A stretch of DNA of 64,000 nt from Cladosporium sp. IMV 00045 (lineage: Eukaryota > Ascomycota > Dothideomycetes > Cladosporiales > Cladosporiaceae), in NCBI GenBank assembly GCA_001931905.2, contig MSJI02000339.1:1-64000 (forward strand), written 5' to 3'. The notes beneath the pieces are model-generated. The model made no database searches. It had not been told where the DNA came from and saw nothing but the letters and a program-made list of their open reading frames with translations. Of this stretch, positions 8,528 through 20,217 are shown piece by piece; the stretch's first letter is position 1, and every line of letters begins with the position of its first letter. The translations under genes and the position numbers were made by a program.

Positions 8528-11500
8528 ATGCAGGAGGAGGAGAGCAAAATATCCGCTGGCAAGCAAGCCATGCCTGAAGTGGTGGACGATGTCAAAATTG
8601 TCGACAACGAGGCTCCCATTCTGAGTCCTACGCCCATAATACAGGAGGAGAGCACGATATCTGCTGGCCAGCAGCAAGCCATGCCTGAAGTGGTGGACGA
8701 TGTTAAGATTGTCGACAACGAGGCTTCAGTGCCCGCTGAAAAGCAACGGGAGCCTGTGAACGACAAGGCGGACAAGGTGGACAAGGCGGACGAGACCGGC
8801 AAGACAGACAATACAAACAAGCCAATCAAGACGGACGAGATGGAAGAGAAAGATAAGGTACGGGATGTTGAGGGCGATTTGCAGGAAGACAGTCTGGTGA
8901 AAAAAGTACTGGGAGAAGCCACGGACAGGAAGAAAGAGGTAGAAAAGGACTTGATTGAGACGAGCAATGTCACTCGCCCTTCGCTCGATGAAGGCGAAGA
9001 GGTAGAAAGTGACACGAATGAGACTAGCAACGACGATCGCTCTTCGCTCGATGGAGGCAATGAGGCAGAAAGGGACACGACTGAGACGAGCAATGTCACT
9101 CGCTCTTCGCTCGATGAAGGCGAAACGTCAGACGACCCTACCGAGAAGGCTCTATCAGACAATGGACTGCCTTCAGAACCGGATCTGGAGGTGGAGACAG
9201 AACATTCAGTGCCTCAGGACGAACCCAAGGCCGCCCAAATTGAAGGCGACACATTATCGGCGCAATCCGCTGAATTGGAAGACGATCACATAACGCCACA
9301 GCCTGAACCAAAGCACGACACGCGGAGTGATGACTCAATACCGGAGCGAACTCTGAAATTGGACACCAACCACGCTTTGCCTCCAGTCGAACCAAACCAC
9401 GATACAACCGCGGGCGACGCTGGTACTCCTGTTGAAGCAGATTTCACCATGTCTCCACTACCTCAAACGCCAACGACACCAGAAGACATTCGAATTTCGA
9501 AGGCTAGCATGACCTCGGTCCCTCTCTCTGAGACCGACATGTCTTACGACCATCTTTCAGCAGAGCAAGTCGAAGACTTTCTGGCGACTCCTCGAAACAA
9601 CGGCACAGGACACATGCGTCGACCAAGTAGTCTTGAGATTCTTCAAAACTGCTGGGAGCCTACCAGACAAAGCACCCTTTTCGACGCAAACAAGCCAGAG
9701 TCTCTAGCACCAACGCCTACATTGGTTCAGCACGATACAATGGGCGCCACGCACAGTGTGACCAGCATAGGCAGCGACAGCCGTGCTCGATCCCAATCTT
9801 CCGAGGACGAATCCAACGAAGTAGACTGGAAGCAACTGGAGCGCCACGAATGGCAGGAGAAGACTGACAAGGAGATTCCAGAAGGCGGCGAGGATGACTC
9901 TACCGCTTTCTTGCTCGCACGCTTAGAACAGGAGAATGCACTCCTAAATTCAGATCCCAAAGCCGCAACCCACAAACACGTTAAGAAGAGAGGACGAGGA
10001 CAAAGTCGGCCGCCAAGCATGGCGCATCTCAAAAAGCTAGTCGCACAAACTGGCACCCCTTCGATCCGATACAGCATGGCCCCCGATATGGACATGCCCG
10101 AAGAGCCACCACCAATGACCGAGCTCGAATTCTGGACAGCATTAGTGCAAGACTACCCTTCAACAGCAGCGCGTCTTCCCACTTTAACCACTTCAAAGAT
10201 CCGTGCAGGTATCCCACCACCGCTTCGTGGAGTGGTGTGGGCTAGCATGGCCGGTGCCCGGGAAAGATCGTTGGAAGAGGCATACGACCGACTACTCGAC
10301 GAGAAGAGCCCGTACGAAGGTATCATCAACAAGGACGTCGGCCGATCGTTCCCAGGCGTAGACCTCTTCCGAGATGCCGGAGGCGAAGGACAGAAAATGC
10401 TCGGTCGAGTGCTCAAATGCTTCTCCCTTCACGACAAAGACATTGGCTACTGCCAGGGGCTTGGATTTCTTGTCGGGCCGCTTCTGATGAACATGGGCGA
10501 GAAAGAGGCTTTCTGCACGCTTGTTCGCCTCATGGACCATTATTCGCTCCAGCCGTCGTTCCTTCCTTCGCTTTCTGGATTGCACATGCGGATCTACCAG
10601 TTCAGCGCGCTCTTGAAACAACTTTGCCCTGAGCTGTCCGATCACCTAGTCAACATGGGAATTGAGCCGGCCTATTTGAGCCAGTGGTTCTTGTCTTGCT
10701 TTGCCGTAACCTGCCCGCTGCCCATGCTGTTCCGCATGTACGACGTGATCTTCGCCGAGGGAGCCAACGAGACGGTCATGCGTGTCGCTCTGGCAATCAT
10801 GAGAAGAAACGAGCCGAAGCTGCTGGCAAGCTCAGAATTCGAGGAGGTCATGCACTTACTGCTTGGTCGAACGGTATTTGACAGCTACGGATGTAATGCA
10901 GATGAACTGGTGGACGATTTCACAAGTTTGGACGACGTGATCACACACGCGAGGCTGGTGGAACTTGAAAAGGAGTTTGAGAACCAGTCCAACGAGGCCG
11001 TCGGTGAGAAAGCTGGCTTCTTACCAGACGTGCAAGCTGCCGCGAGCAGATTCTTGGGCCGTCTTTGGGCACCATCGCATTCCTCCACTAAGTCTACAGC
11101 TACCCTTTCACCGACAAATGCCGAAAAGGAACGTGGCGGCATTTTGAGGAGGAGCGCGAGTAAGCAGAGCATCAGCACTCTCAATGACAGCAACGACGGT
11201 GGCAGCAGTGGTGTGGTCAGCCTGGCAAGCACGGCTCCCACCGAGACGGATATTGATGTGACTCGTGAGAGCATTGCAGACACCATGAGTTTGAGGTCCA
11301 AGCCGGAATCGCTGCGCACACGATCCGCCACACCTCAGCCTAGCCTTAGCAAAGAAGACAGAGACATGCACAGCCAGATCGAGGATCTGCTGACCGCATT
11401 GAGCGAGATGCAGCGAGAGCATGCTCAGCTAGCTGCGATGTTGCAGAAAGAACGCGAAGATCGAAACGATGACCACCGCGTTGTGCGCCAACTTGTCGAC

Positions 11501-12646
11501 CGGATTCAGAATGGTGAGCAGGAGGGGACTGATACTGTTGAAGAGAGAAGACGCACCATGCCTCCGCCTCCTCGCAACCCAAATCACACTCGCCAATTGA
11601 GCCAGCCTGTGAAACCACAGAGCGGCCCAAAGAAAGGGTTGGATGACCTTCTGGAAAGGGTCAATAATCGTCTGGAGGTCAATGCTCGCTTTTCGACTAG
11701 CCTAGAGACAAAGGCGCAGCTCCGAAACACGATCACCCGAACTCGCGATCAGCTTGCTGCGGAAGAGCGTCGTTCAAGAGATCTTGTCGCCACCATGTCT
11801 ACCATGCAAACGGATAGCGACGACCTCCGCAGCGAAGTGACCGAGCTTCGCACTCGCGTCAGCGACGAGTTCAAGGAGCGCCAGAAGCTGGAGCACACCA
11901 TCAGGGAACTGCAAGCACAGGCTCGAGTGATCGAACGAAGAGAACTCTTGTCTCGGACAGAAAGCGGTAACGACGTTCCAACACTTTCGAGCGACAATCG
12001 TCGTGGATCATTCCACCCACCTAACCCAACCTCTGCATCTTCGGGGCTACGAGAACTCAAACTCGGTCGCCGCGAAAGCAGCTCGTCAGTGCAGTCATTA
12101 AGAACAGCACGATCCGCTTCCAACAACCGCCAACCCTCTCCCTCCTCCCCGACAACGCCCACCGCAGCCTCAACCTCAACTTTCAACAAACGATCCTCCT
12201 CACTCGGCCTCCCCCAATCCGCCGAGCCCGAACCCGCAGCCGAAGAAAACCTCCTCCTCGAACTCGTCAACGCCAAAACCTCCGAAGCGCAAGCCCGGCA
12301 AGAAGTCGACGAGCTCCGGCGCAGCCTGGCGATCCAGCGACGGAAGCAAGAAGAAGAAAAGCGCGCTTCGGAAGAAGCCCTGCAAAAAGCCCTCGCCGAG
12401 GCTCAAACTGCCAAAGCGGAAGCGCAGGCCTGGCGAGCGGCTGAGAGCAAAACCGTCGCGGACAAGGGGATTGAAAGCTTACCGCCGACGCCTAACGACA
12501 CTGACGGTGGAGTGAGCCCGAGCGCGCCCGAGACGCCGGAGAAGGATGCGAAGCCCGCTGTTGCGAGCGCGGCGAGTACGGTTGGAGGCTGGTTTTGGGG
12601 GCGCAGGACGGCGAGCACTAACCAGGCGAAGGTGCCTACGCCTTGA
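8528..12646 (+). CDS. TBC-domain Rab GTPase-activating protein with coiled coils (Gyp5/EVI5-like)
   Basis: An open frame of 1372 residues. The TBC domain (about 560-790) accelerates GTP hydrolysis by Rab proteins in membrane traffic. It starts with GIPPPLRGVVW and has the dual-finger residues: Arg606 in the IxxDxxR-type motif (INKDVGR) and Gln643 in GYCQGLGF. Downstream are long heptad-like coiled coils at roughly 943-996, 1048-1139 and 1239-1308. This order (acidic disordered N-terminus, TBC, coiled coils) resembles Gyp5 and EVI5 proteins; the target Rab cannot be read from sequence. The N-terminal 550 residues are acidic and repetitive, with a 37-codon tandem duplication at the start and a 21-residue repeat (ETSNVTR...SLDEG) three times near 142-204. 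An alternative start is ATG 8456 (MASPK) spliced 8471-8533 into GAG GAG GAG; both models share everything after that. Confidence 0.88.
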   Translation: MQEEESKISAGKQAMPEVVDDVKIVDNEAPILSPTPIIQEESTISAGQQQAMPEVVDDVKIVDNEASVPAEKQREPVNDKADKVDKADETGKTDNTNKPIKTDEMEEKDKVRDVEGDLQEDSLVKKVLGEATDRKKEVEKDLIETSNVTRPSLDEGEEVESDTNETSNDDRSSLDGGNEAERDTTETSNVTRSSLDEGETSDDPTEKALSDNGLPSEPDLEVETEHSVPQDEPKAAQIEGDTLSAQSAELEDDHITPQPEPKHDTRSDDSIPERTLKLDTNHALPPVEPNHDTTAGDAGTPVEADFTMSPLPQTPTTPEDIRISKASMTSVPLSETDMSYDHLSAEQVEDFLATPRNNGTGHMRRPSSLEILQNCWEPTRQSTLFDANKPESLAPTPTLVQHDTMGATHSVTSIGSDSRARSQSSEDESNEVDWKQLERHEWQEKTDKEIPEGGEDDSTAFLLARLEQENALLNSDPKAATHKHVKKRGRGQSRPPSMAHLKKLVAQTGTPSIRYSMAPDMDMPEEPPPMTELEFWTALVQDYPSTAARLPTLTTSKIRAGIPPPLRGVVWASMAGARERSLEEAYDRLLDEKSPYEGIINKDVGRSFPGVDLFRDAGGEGQKMLGRVLKCFSLHDKDIGYCQGLGFLVGPLLMNMGEKEAFCTLVRLMDHYSLQPSFLPSLSGLHMRIYQFSALLKQLCPELSDHLVNMGIEPAYLSQWFLSCFAVTCPLPMLFRMYDVIFAEGANETVMRVALAIMRRNEPKLLASSEFEEVMHLLLGRTVFDSYGCNADELVDDFTSLDDVITHARLVELEKEFENQSNEAVGEKAGFLPDVQAAASRFLGRLWAPSHSSTKSTATLSPTNAEKERGGILRRSASKQSISTLNDSNDGGSSGVVSLASTAPTETDIDVTRESIADTMSLRSKPESLRTRSATPQPSLSKEDRDMHSQIEDLLTALSEMQREHAQLAAMLQKEREDRNDDHRVVRQLVDRIQNGEQEGTDTVEERRRTMPPPPRNPNHTRQLSQPVKPQSGPKKGLDDLLERVNNRLEVNARFSTSLETKAQLRNTITRTRDQLAAEERRSRDLVATMSTMQTDSDDLRSEVTELRTRVSDEFKERQKLEHTIRELQAQARVIERRELLSRTESGNDVPTLSSDNRRGSFHPPNPTSASSGLRELKLGRRESSSSVQSLRTARSASNNRQPSPSSPTTPTAASTSTFNKRSSSLGLPQSAEPEPAAEENLLLELVNAKTSEAQARQEVDELRRSLAIQRRKQEEEKRASEEALQKALAEAQTAKAEAQAWRAAESKTVADKGIESLPPTPNDTDGGVSPSAPETPEKDAKPAVASAASTVGGWFWGRRTASTNQAKVPTP

Positions 12647-13345
12647 ACATGAGGATGTGGGGGAGAAGGTGTACTTATCATGTGGATTTTTGTTGGTTTC
12701 TAACTTATCCTTTTTTTTTCTTTATTACCCCCACTGCGTTCGCAGCGTGTTTTGTTACTCTTCTCTTGGTTTTCCTTTCTGGTCGGCTCTGGAAGGCGGG
12801 TTAATGCTTTTGTCTGGATCTGATTTTCTCTTCTGCGAGAGGATCGGATGGATCGATTGGTAGAAGTATGTCCTAGATGGGCGCTTTTGTAGCTTAGAGT
12901 TTGGTAATCATGGCATGGATGGCTTGTATTTCTGAATGTCAATATCAGGATTGTTGTTATTGAGCGTTCGATGTTCTGTGTTTTCTCCATCACTTACGTT
13001 AGGCAAGATAATATTCTGACGGGTAAATAAAGCCTGCCGATCGTCCGTTCTAATAGTGATTGTCTGGACTCTTGGATCACCCAGAGATGAGGATCGCGAG
13101 CGGAGATTTCTTTCAGGTGGAGGTCTTGATTGAACAAATTACACTGGTCTCTTAAGTATAGGATGTACATACGTGTATGTATCAAACATGCTTTGAATGC
13201 TTCATGTTAGACTGCTTAACGATGAAGTCAGATTGATCGATCCCCGCCTCCACAAAACCGCATCGAAAGCTTGATGTGAGCCCAGATCAACTTCCACCAC
13301 CAACATCTTGCGCCAAACCACCTCACATAACCAATACACACAAGC
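12647..13345. other. Intergenic, no gene seen
   Basis: This is the 3' region of the TBC gene, with T-rich tracts at 12700-12780, and the promoter of the next plus-strand gene. No RNA gene or conserved frame was noticed. Confidence 0.6.
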
Positions 13346-13990
13346 ATGGGCGACCGCAAAGCAGGCGCCTACGGCACATCCACCGGCGGCGACACCGCCT
13401 TCCGCAAAACATGGGACCGCGACGAGTACGCCGCGAAAGCGATCGAGCGCGACCAGCAGATCAAAGACGAAGGCAAAGCACGCCACGAAGCCGCCGCGGC
13501 AGGCAAGAAATACATCCGCCGCGCCTCAACACCGCCGGACGCACGAGACACGGAAGCGCGCAAAGCGCGTCTCAACGTCGCCGACCAGGTGGGCAAAACG
13601 TCCATCGTGCCGGCGGGCGCGGGCCAGGGCAAGCGAGGCAAGGGCGCGGGATTCTACTGCGACGCTTGCGATTTGACGTTTAAGGATAATCTGCAGTTCG
13701 TGGAGCACTTGAACAGCAAGCAGCATCTCGTCGCGACGGGGGAGAGTGGTGAGGTGCGCAGGGCGACGTTGGAGGAGGTCAAGGAGCGGTTTGAGTGGTT
13801 GAAGAGGAAAAGAGAGGAGGAGGTTGCGAGGGATGCGGTGGATTTGGGCACGAGGATTGAGACTGCGAGGGAGGTGGGGGAGAGGGAGAGGGAGGAGAAG
13901 AGGAGGAAGAGGAATGAGAAGAGGAGGAAGACGAAGGATGGCTTGGGCGTGCCGGAGGTGAAGGTTGAGAATGATGGGAATATCTTTTAG
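13346..13990 (+). CDS. snu23: U4/U6.U5 tri-snRNP component Snu23 (ZMAT2 type zinc finger)
   Basis: A single-exon gene of 214 residues. Snu23 belongs to the spliceosomal tri-snRNP/B complex and acts in the nucleus during activation of pre-mRNA splicing. The hallmarks are the N-terminal FRKTWDRDEYAAKA block at residues 19-32, and a matrin/U1C-type C2H2 zinc finger with Cys105, Cys108, His121 and His127 (FYCDACDLTF, then VEHLNSKQH). A strongly charged helical region follows: LEEVKERFEWLKRKREE and a Lys/Arg-rich tail. Length and architecture match the family (human ZMAT2 is about 200 residues). Start is the first ATG; no intron is needed. Confidence 0.95.
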   Translation: MGDRKAGAYGTSTGGDTAFRKTWDRDEYAAKAIERDQQIKDEGKARHEAAAAGKKYIRRASTPPDARDTEARKARLNVADQVGKTSIVPAGAGQGKRGKGAGFYCDACDLTFKDNLQFVEHLNSKQHLVATGESGEVRRATLEEVKERFEWLKRKREEEVARDAVDLGTRIETAREVGEREREEKRRKRNEKRRKTKDGLGVPEVKVENDGNIF

Positions 13991-14721
13991 GAGGGGAGAT
14001 GCTTGGTATGGGTGATGCGTGGCTCTGAGATGCTTTCTTTTGCTCGAACGGACACGGTTCTTATATGGTTTAGCGAGGCGTTGGTGGTCATTTTTGCATT
14101 TTCAAAAGGGTAGAGCATGTTGATATGGGTCAGGAATCCTTCGGGCGAGATGAATCAGCCTTGAGTGAGTACCACGACCACATGGCAAGCTGTACGATCA
14201 AAAGTATCTAGATATACATCCTGAGAGCAGCTGCACTTGGTGCTATTATTGAGGGCTCTGTGGTATATGAGAGAGAGCAAGCACAACAAGTCAGTGAGGT
14301 CGAACACGTAACTCTTAGTTCAGGCCTCAAAACATCCTACTCGTCCATACAATTGCATGTGCTCAGTCAATTTGACCCTTTTAACAGCCACAAGCAGATT
14401 CACTTCATGTGAACGAATTATCACGTGCTGAGGCTCTGCGGGCAGCTTTTCCCTGCATGAAAGTCGTGTGCTAGTCGTGCTTGCCCGCGCGCCCAATAAG
14501 CGCCGATCGCCGAGCGCTCCAGAGGTAAACAAACCTCTGGAAACAAATTAAAGTCACCAAAACACAACAACACCGCAACACGCAGCGTTTCATTTTCGTA
14601 CTATAGCGGCGAGGCTCTTTCCAGGTGCCGCTACAAACTCACCAGGCGCATGAAGGCTCTTTCGTAACGCCTCCACCGCACATACTAACCAAACAGCCCC
14701 CTCTCTCACCTCATCTACAAC
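13991..14721. other. Intergenic, no gene seen
   Basis: This is the 3' region of SNU23 and the promoter of the topoisomerase gene. I see no supported gene or RNA in it. Confidence 0.6.
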
Positions 14722-17700
14722 ATGGACTCGGAAGCATCTGCCTTCGAGATGGACGCCAGCAGCGACTTCGAGCCTGCACCCAGGGCCGTACGTGTCACCG
14801 ATAAAATCACATGTCCAGAAGAATCTCACTGACACGTGCTCAGAAAGCGAAGGCTCCCGCGAAAGCGCCTGCAAAGAAAGCGGCCCCAAAGCCCAAGGCT
14901 ACCAAACAAACAACGCTCAAAACGACAAAAGCTCCCGCAAAGGCTGCGCCGAAGAAGCGCGCTCGGCCCGACTCAGATATCGAGAACTCTGACGAAGATA
15001 TGGATTCAATGCACGACGACACACTCCTTTCCAACACACCCCCAACCGCGAAGAAGCAGAAGGCGCCGGCGCCCAAGAAAGCTGCAAGTCAGCCACTTGC
15101 TGAGATGGAGAATGAGAGCTACGCGGTTGACGGCGCCGATGAACCCAAGCCGAAGGCCTCGAAGAAGGGTGCGACTGATCAGTATCAAAAGCTCACTCAG
15201 CTTGAGCACATCTTGAAGCGCCCGGATACATACATCGGATCAGTCGAGCGTACAACAGAGCAGATGTGGGCTTTCAACTCGGAGACAGTGACTATGGAAA
15301 ACCGCAAGGTCTCATTTGTGCCGGGTTTGTACAAGATCTTCGACGAAATCCTGGTCAACGCGGCGGACAACAAGCAGAGAGACAAGAACATGAACGAGTT
15401 GCGCGTCGAAGTCAGCCGCGAGGATGGTGTGATCTCAGTGCGCAACAATGGCCGCGGTATTCCTATTGAAATGCACGAGAAGGAGGGCATTTGGATTCCA
15501 GAGATGATTTTCGGCCACCTGCTCACATCTTCCAACTACGACGACGATGAGGCCAAAGTCACTGGTGGTCGTAACGGTTATGGTGCCAAGCTCACCAACA
15601 TCTACAGTACCGAGTTTTCCCTTGACACTGTGGACGCGAAGTCGAAACAGAGGTACCGCCAGACTTGGCGCAACAACATGAGCAAGATGGAAAAAGCGCG
15701 CATCGATAAGGCCAAGGGTGACGACTACACCAAGATCACTTTCAAGCCTGATTTCAGCAAATTCGGCATGGACGAGATGGACGATGATTTCGAAGCGCTG
15801 GTCAAGCGCAGAGTCTACGACATGGCTGGTACCTGCACAGGCATCAAGGTCTACCTGAACGGCGAAAGAATCAAGATCAACAAGTTTAAGCAGTACATGG
15901 AGATGTACACGAAGGCCATCAAGACAGAGAACATCGCGGACAACGGCTCGGCTCCCGAGCAGGTCATCCTGACTGATAACCCACATGAGCGTTGGGAAAT
16001 CGGCTTTGCTGTGTCCGATGGTGCCTTCCAGCAGGTTTCATTTGTCAATTCTATTGCCACGACCCACGGTGGTACGCACGTCAACTACGTCGCAGACCAG
16101 ATCATCGACAAACTCGAGGAGATTGTGATGAAGAAGAACAAGGGTGGTGTGAAGCTCAAGAAAGCTCAGATCAAGAACCACATCTTCCTTTTCGTCAACT
16201 GTCTGATCGTCAACCCGGCGTTCACTTCTCAAACCAAGGAGCAGCTTACGACCAAAGTGAGCGCCTTTGGCAGCAAACCACAGGTCAGCGACAAGTTCCT
16301 GACTGCCATCTCCAAAACCGAGGCTGTCAACAACATCATCCACTTTGCTCAGCAAAAGGCCGACAAGGTCTTGGCGAAGTCTGACGGCAACAGGCGCCAG
16401 CGCATGAACAACTCCAAGCTCACCGATGCCAACAAAGCCGGCACCAAAGACGGCTACAAGTGCACTCTGATTCTCACTGAAGGTGACTCGGCCTCTCTCC
16501 TTGCGCTGGCTGGACGTGCAGTCGTCAATCCCGACCTTTTCGGTGTCTTCCCTCTTCGTGGTAAGCTTCTGAACGTCCGCGATGCGACTGTCGACCAGAT
16601 CTCAAAGAACCAAGAAATCCAGAACATCAAGAAGTTTATGGGACTTCAGCACAAGAAGGATTACGCAGATACCAAGGGCTTGCGTTACGGTCACCTCATG
16701 ATCATGACCGATCAAGATCATGACGGCTCTCATATCAAGGGCCTTCTCATCAACTTCCTGCAGGTCCAGTTCCCTAGTTTGCTCAAACTTCCTGGCTTCC
16801 TGATGGAGTTCATCACGCCCATTATCAAAGTGTGGAAAGGCGATCCTAAGAATCCCAAGATGAAGAGGGACTTCTTCACGATGCCAGAGTACGAGGATTG
16901 GAAGCAGCAGCCAGGCCATCAGAAGGGCTGGGAACACAAGTACTTCAAGGGATTGGGAACTTCAGATACCACCGATGCTGAGATCTACTTTGCCGATCTG
17001 GATAAGCATTTGAAGGAGTTTCACACCATGCAGGAGGGCGAGCCAGAGTTGATCGACCTGGCGTTCTCTAAGAAGAAGGCCGACGCCCGCAAGGGTTGGC
17101 TTCAAGAGTTCAAGCCTGGCACTTACCTCGATATGTCTGGCACGGATCGCATCACCTACGACGACTTCATCAACAAGGAGTTGATCCTATTCTCCATGGC
17201 TGACAATCAACGTTCTATTCCTTCCGTGATCGACGGGTTCAAGCCTGGGCAGCGCAAGGTTTTGTACACTTGCTTCCGTCGCAATCTGAAGAAGGACGTC
17301 AAGGTCGTCGAATTGGCTGGTTCAGTCTCCGGTCTTACTGCGTATGCTTACGGTGATACCTCGCTCCAGCAGACAATCGTCGGTCTTGCACAGAACTTCG
17401 TGGGCTCGAACAACATCAATTGCCTTGAGCCCAGTGGTAACTTTGGTTCTCGTCTCCAAGGTGGCCAAGACGCAGCTAGCGCTCGTTACATTTACACCCG
17501 TCTGTCGCCCTTCGCTCGTCGGATCTTCCACCAGACAGATGAGGCTCTGCTCGCCTACAACACGGACGATGGCAAACAGATCGAGCCCGAGATGTACGTT
17601 CCCATCGTTCCGATGATTCTCATCAACGGCGCAGATGGTATTGGCACTGGATGGAGCACGTCGATTCCCAACTACAATCCTCTTGACGTAGTTGACAACC

Positions 17701-19907
17701 TCAAGCGTCGTATGCGTGGCGAGAAGTCTGACATGGTTCCAATGAAGCCTTGGTTCCGCGGCTGGACTGGTGAAGTTGAGGACATCGGCGGCGAGCGCTA
17801 CAAGTTCAGCGGTCGCATCACCGAGACTGGAGAGACCGAGGTCGAGATCACCGAGCTCCCTGTTCGCCTGTGGACTCAGAACTTCAAAGACAAACTGGAA
17901 GACATCATCAAGGCCGAGAAATCGCCGTCTTTTATCAAAGACTACACGGAGTACAACACGCCATCAAAGATTCACTTCATCATCAAGATGGAAGAGTCAA
18001 AGATGAAGACCTGCCGCGGCAACGAGAAAGCGCTCGAGGAGACCTTCAAGCTGTCCAGCACCATGACTACGACCAACCTTGTCGCTTTCGATGCAGAGGG
18101 CCGCATTCACAAGTACGCATCGCCTCTCGACATCCTCGAGGAGTTCTACGGCGTGCGCCTCATCTACTACCAGAAGCGCAAGAAGTTCATGCTCGACGAA
18201 ATGCAGAAGGAACTCGACAAGTTCACCAACCAGGCCAGATTCGTCAGAATGATTATCGACGGCAAGCTTGTTGTTTCAAAGAAGAAGAAGTCTGTCCTGG
18301 TCGCTGAGCTCGACACGCACAACTTCAAGCGCATTCCCAAGATTGTCGATGCCAAGAAGCAAGGAGAGTTCGAGGCCGTGGTTGAGCAAGATGACGACGA
18401 GTCTGACGATGTTGAGACCGCCGCTGGCGCGAACGACTTCGACTACCTCCTCGGCATGGCCATTTGGTCGCTGACCGAAGAGCGTGTCGACAAGCTCAAC
18501 CGCCAGATCGGCGACAAGGAGCTCGAGATCGACACCCTCGGTTCTAAAACGCCCAAGGATCTCTGGGAGACTGATCTTGACGGCCTTGTTGAGGAATGGG
18601 AGACTCAGCTGGCCGAGGATGAGAAGCGCGAGAAGAAGGTCAAGTCCAAGGGCCGTCGCACTTCCGCTAAGCTTGGTATCGGTGCTGGTGCCAAGGGTGG
18701 CAAGAAGCGCAAGGCTGCGGACAGTGATGGCGGCTCCGACAATGATTTCCTCGTCAAAAAGCCAAGGGCTGCACCCAAAGCCGCCGCGCCAAAAACCAAA
18801 AAGGGAGCAGCCAGCAGCGCCCTTCTCGGCTTGAAGGCTGAAAGTGAACCGTCAGATGACTTCCCCATGGTCAATGGCGTCGAGCAAAAGCCTGTCGCCA
18901 GGCCGCCTGCTGAGCAGCAGATGACTCTTGACAACGCTTTCGACAGGCTGAAGTCGACATCATCCAAGTCCACGCCCGAGGTTGATGCTCCGCCAGCAAA
19001 GGCTGCAGCGACGAAGAAGGCGCCTGCGAGAGCCGCTCCCAAGAAAGCACCAGTCGTCCTCGACGATGACGACGACGAGGATGACTTCCTCGCCATCGCC
19101 AAAGAAGCACCCGCCAAGCCAGCTACCACCGCTCGCGGAGGTAGAGCTGCTGCTTCGAAAGCCAAGAGTTACAAGATCGCCGACGACAGCGACGAGGACA
19201 TGTCCGACGGCAACGACAGGCTCGACGACGTCAGCGCCATGGTTAAGGGCATCGGCACTGGCAATGGTGAGGGCGCTACAAGATTCTTCCACCAGCCATC
19301 CGCAGGCCGTCCCTCAAGCAGCGGCCTGAAGGCAAAGAAGAGGATTGTCGACGATGATGACATCTCAGCCGATGAGACTGACTGGGCTGCTCTCGCTCAG
19401 AACTCCCCCATGAAAGCCACCGATCGCACTTTGCTCTCTGAGGAGGGCTCCGACGTCGACATGGAGCCTGCTCCTAAGCCTGCCGCGAAGCCCAAGGCTT
19501 CTGCTGCCACCGCCGCATCGAAGGCAAATGGTGCACTCAAGCCCAAGAAGGCTCCTGCTGCTGCCCCGAAAACGTTGTCACCAGCCGCCAAAGCCTACGC
19601 TTCCAAGCAAGCAAAGGCCGGCGCGGCTCCCAAGACAGCGGCCTCAAAGGCGAAGAAGGTCATCTCTGACGAGGAGGACGAGTCGATCGACGCTCTTGCG
19701 AACGACATCCTGAGCGACGATGATCTTGACAGCCCGGCGCCGGCGACGAAAGCGGCTGCTCCCGCACCCGCTCCTGCTGCGGGCAGGCCTTCGAGGAGAG
19801 CTGCGGCCGCGAAGCCAAAGGCCAAATACGCTTTGTCTGACGAGGATGACGAGGATGATTTCGATCAGGAAAGCGAGGACGATTTCGATGACGACGATAG
19901 CGAGTAG
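14722..19907 (+). CDS. top2: DNA topoisomerase II
   Basis: Type IIA topoisomerase that passes one duplex through a double-strand break using ATP; nuclear and essential. Two exons, 14722-14787 and 14844-19907, give 1709 residues; the tiny first exon (MDSEASAFEM...) joins in phase 0 over a 56-nt intron (GTACGT...CTCAG). An internal ATG at 14811 lies inside that intron and is not the start. The GHKL ATPase region includes GRNGYGAKLTN near 265-275. The TOPRIM domain has Glu568 in LTEGDSAS and Asp645/Asp647/Asp649 in DQDHDG. The active-site tyrosine is Tyr904 in SARYIYTRL. The C-terminal 400 residues are low-complexity, alternating Lys/Ala/Pro-rich and Asp/Glu-rich, as in other Top2 tails with nuclear signals and phosphorylation sites. 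The full catalytic set is intact. Confidence 0.98.
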
Positions 19908-20217
19908 ACGTGGAGATGTGAGAGCTGAGGGGTGGAAGGCAGCGAACTTTTCGTATCTGTTAAGTTTCTTTTATTTGCAATGGTTCGGCCGGCTCGGAGC
20001 CGCCACTCAGGCGTTTGATGTGGGAAAGGGAAGGTTTCTGCGAAAGGTCGCGGCCTTGGGATGTGTAACAATAGCTTTTTCATTTGCTTTATGTAGTGGT
20101 CACTACGAGTCATTTTCTCATACATGCTTTACTCATGTTCGATGCTGCAAACTCATGCCCCGGGAACCATATCATCAGCTCCCACCCTCCCTCCACCTAC
20201 ACCGACAGAAGACCCTC
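19908..20217. other. Intergenic between convergent genes
   Basis: About 310 bases hold the 3' ends of TOP2 (plus) and the GST gene (minus). Nothing else was noted. Confidence 0.6.

Noticed and set aside
8452..9162. 236-codon minus-strand frame opposite the TBC gene start
   Set aside because: It is the Ser-rich mirror of an acidic repetitive plus-strand coding region, with no features of its own.
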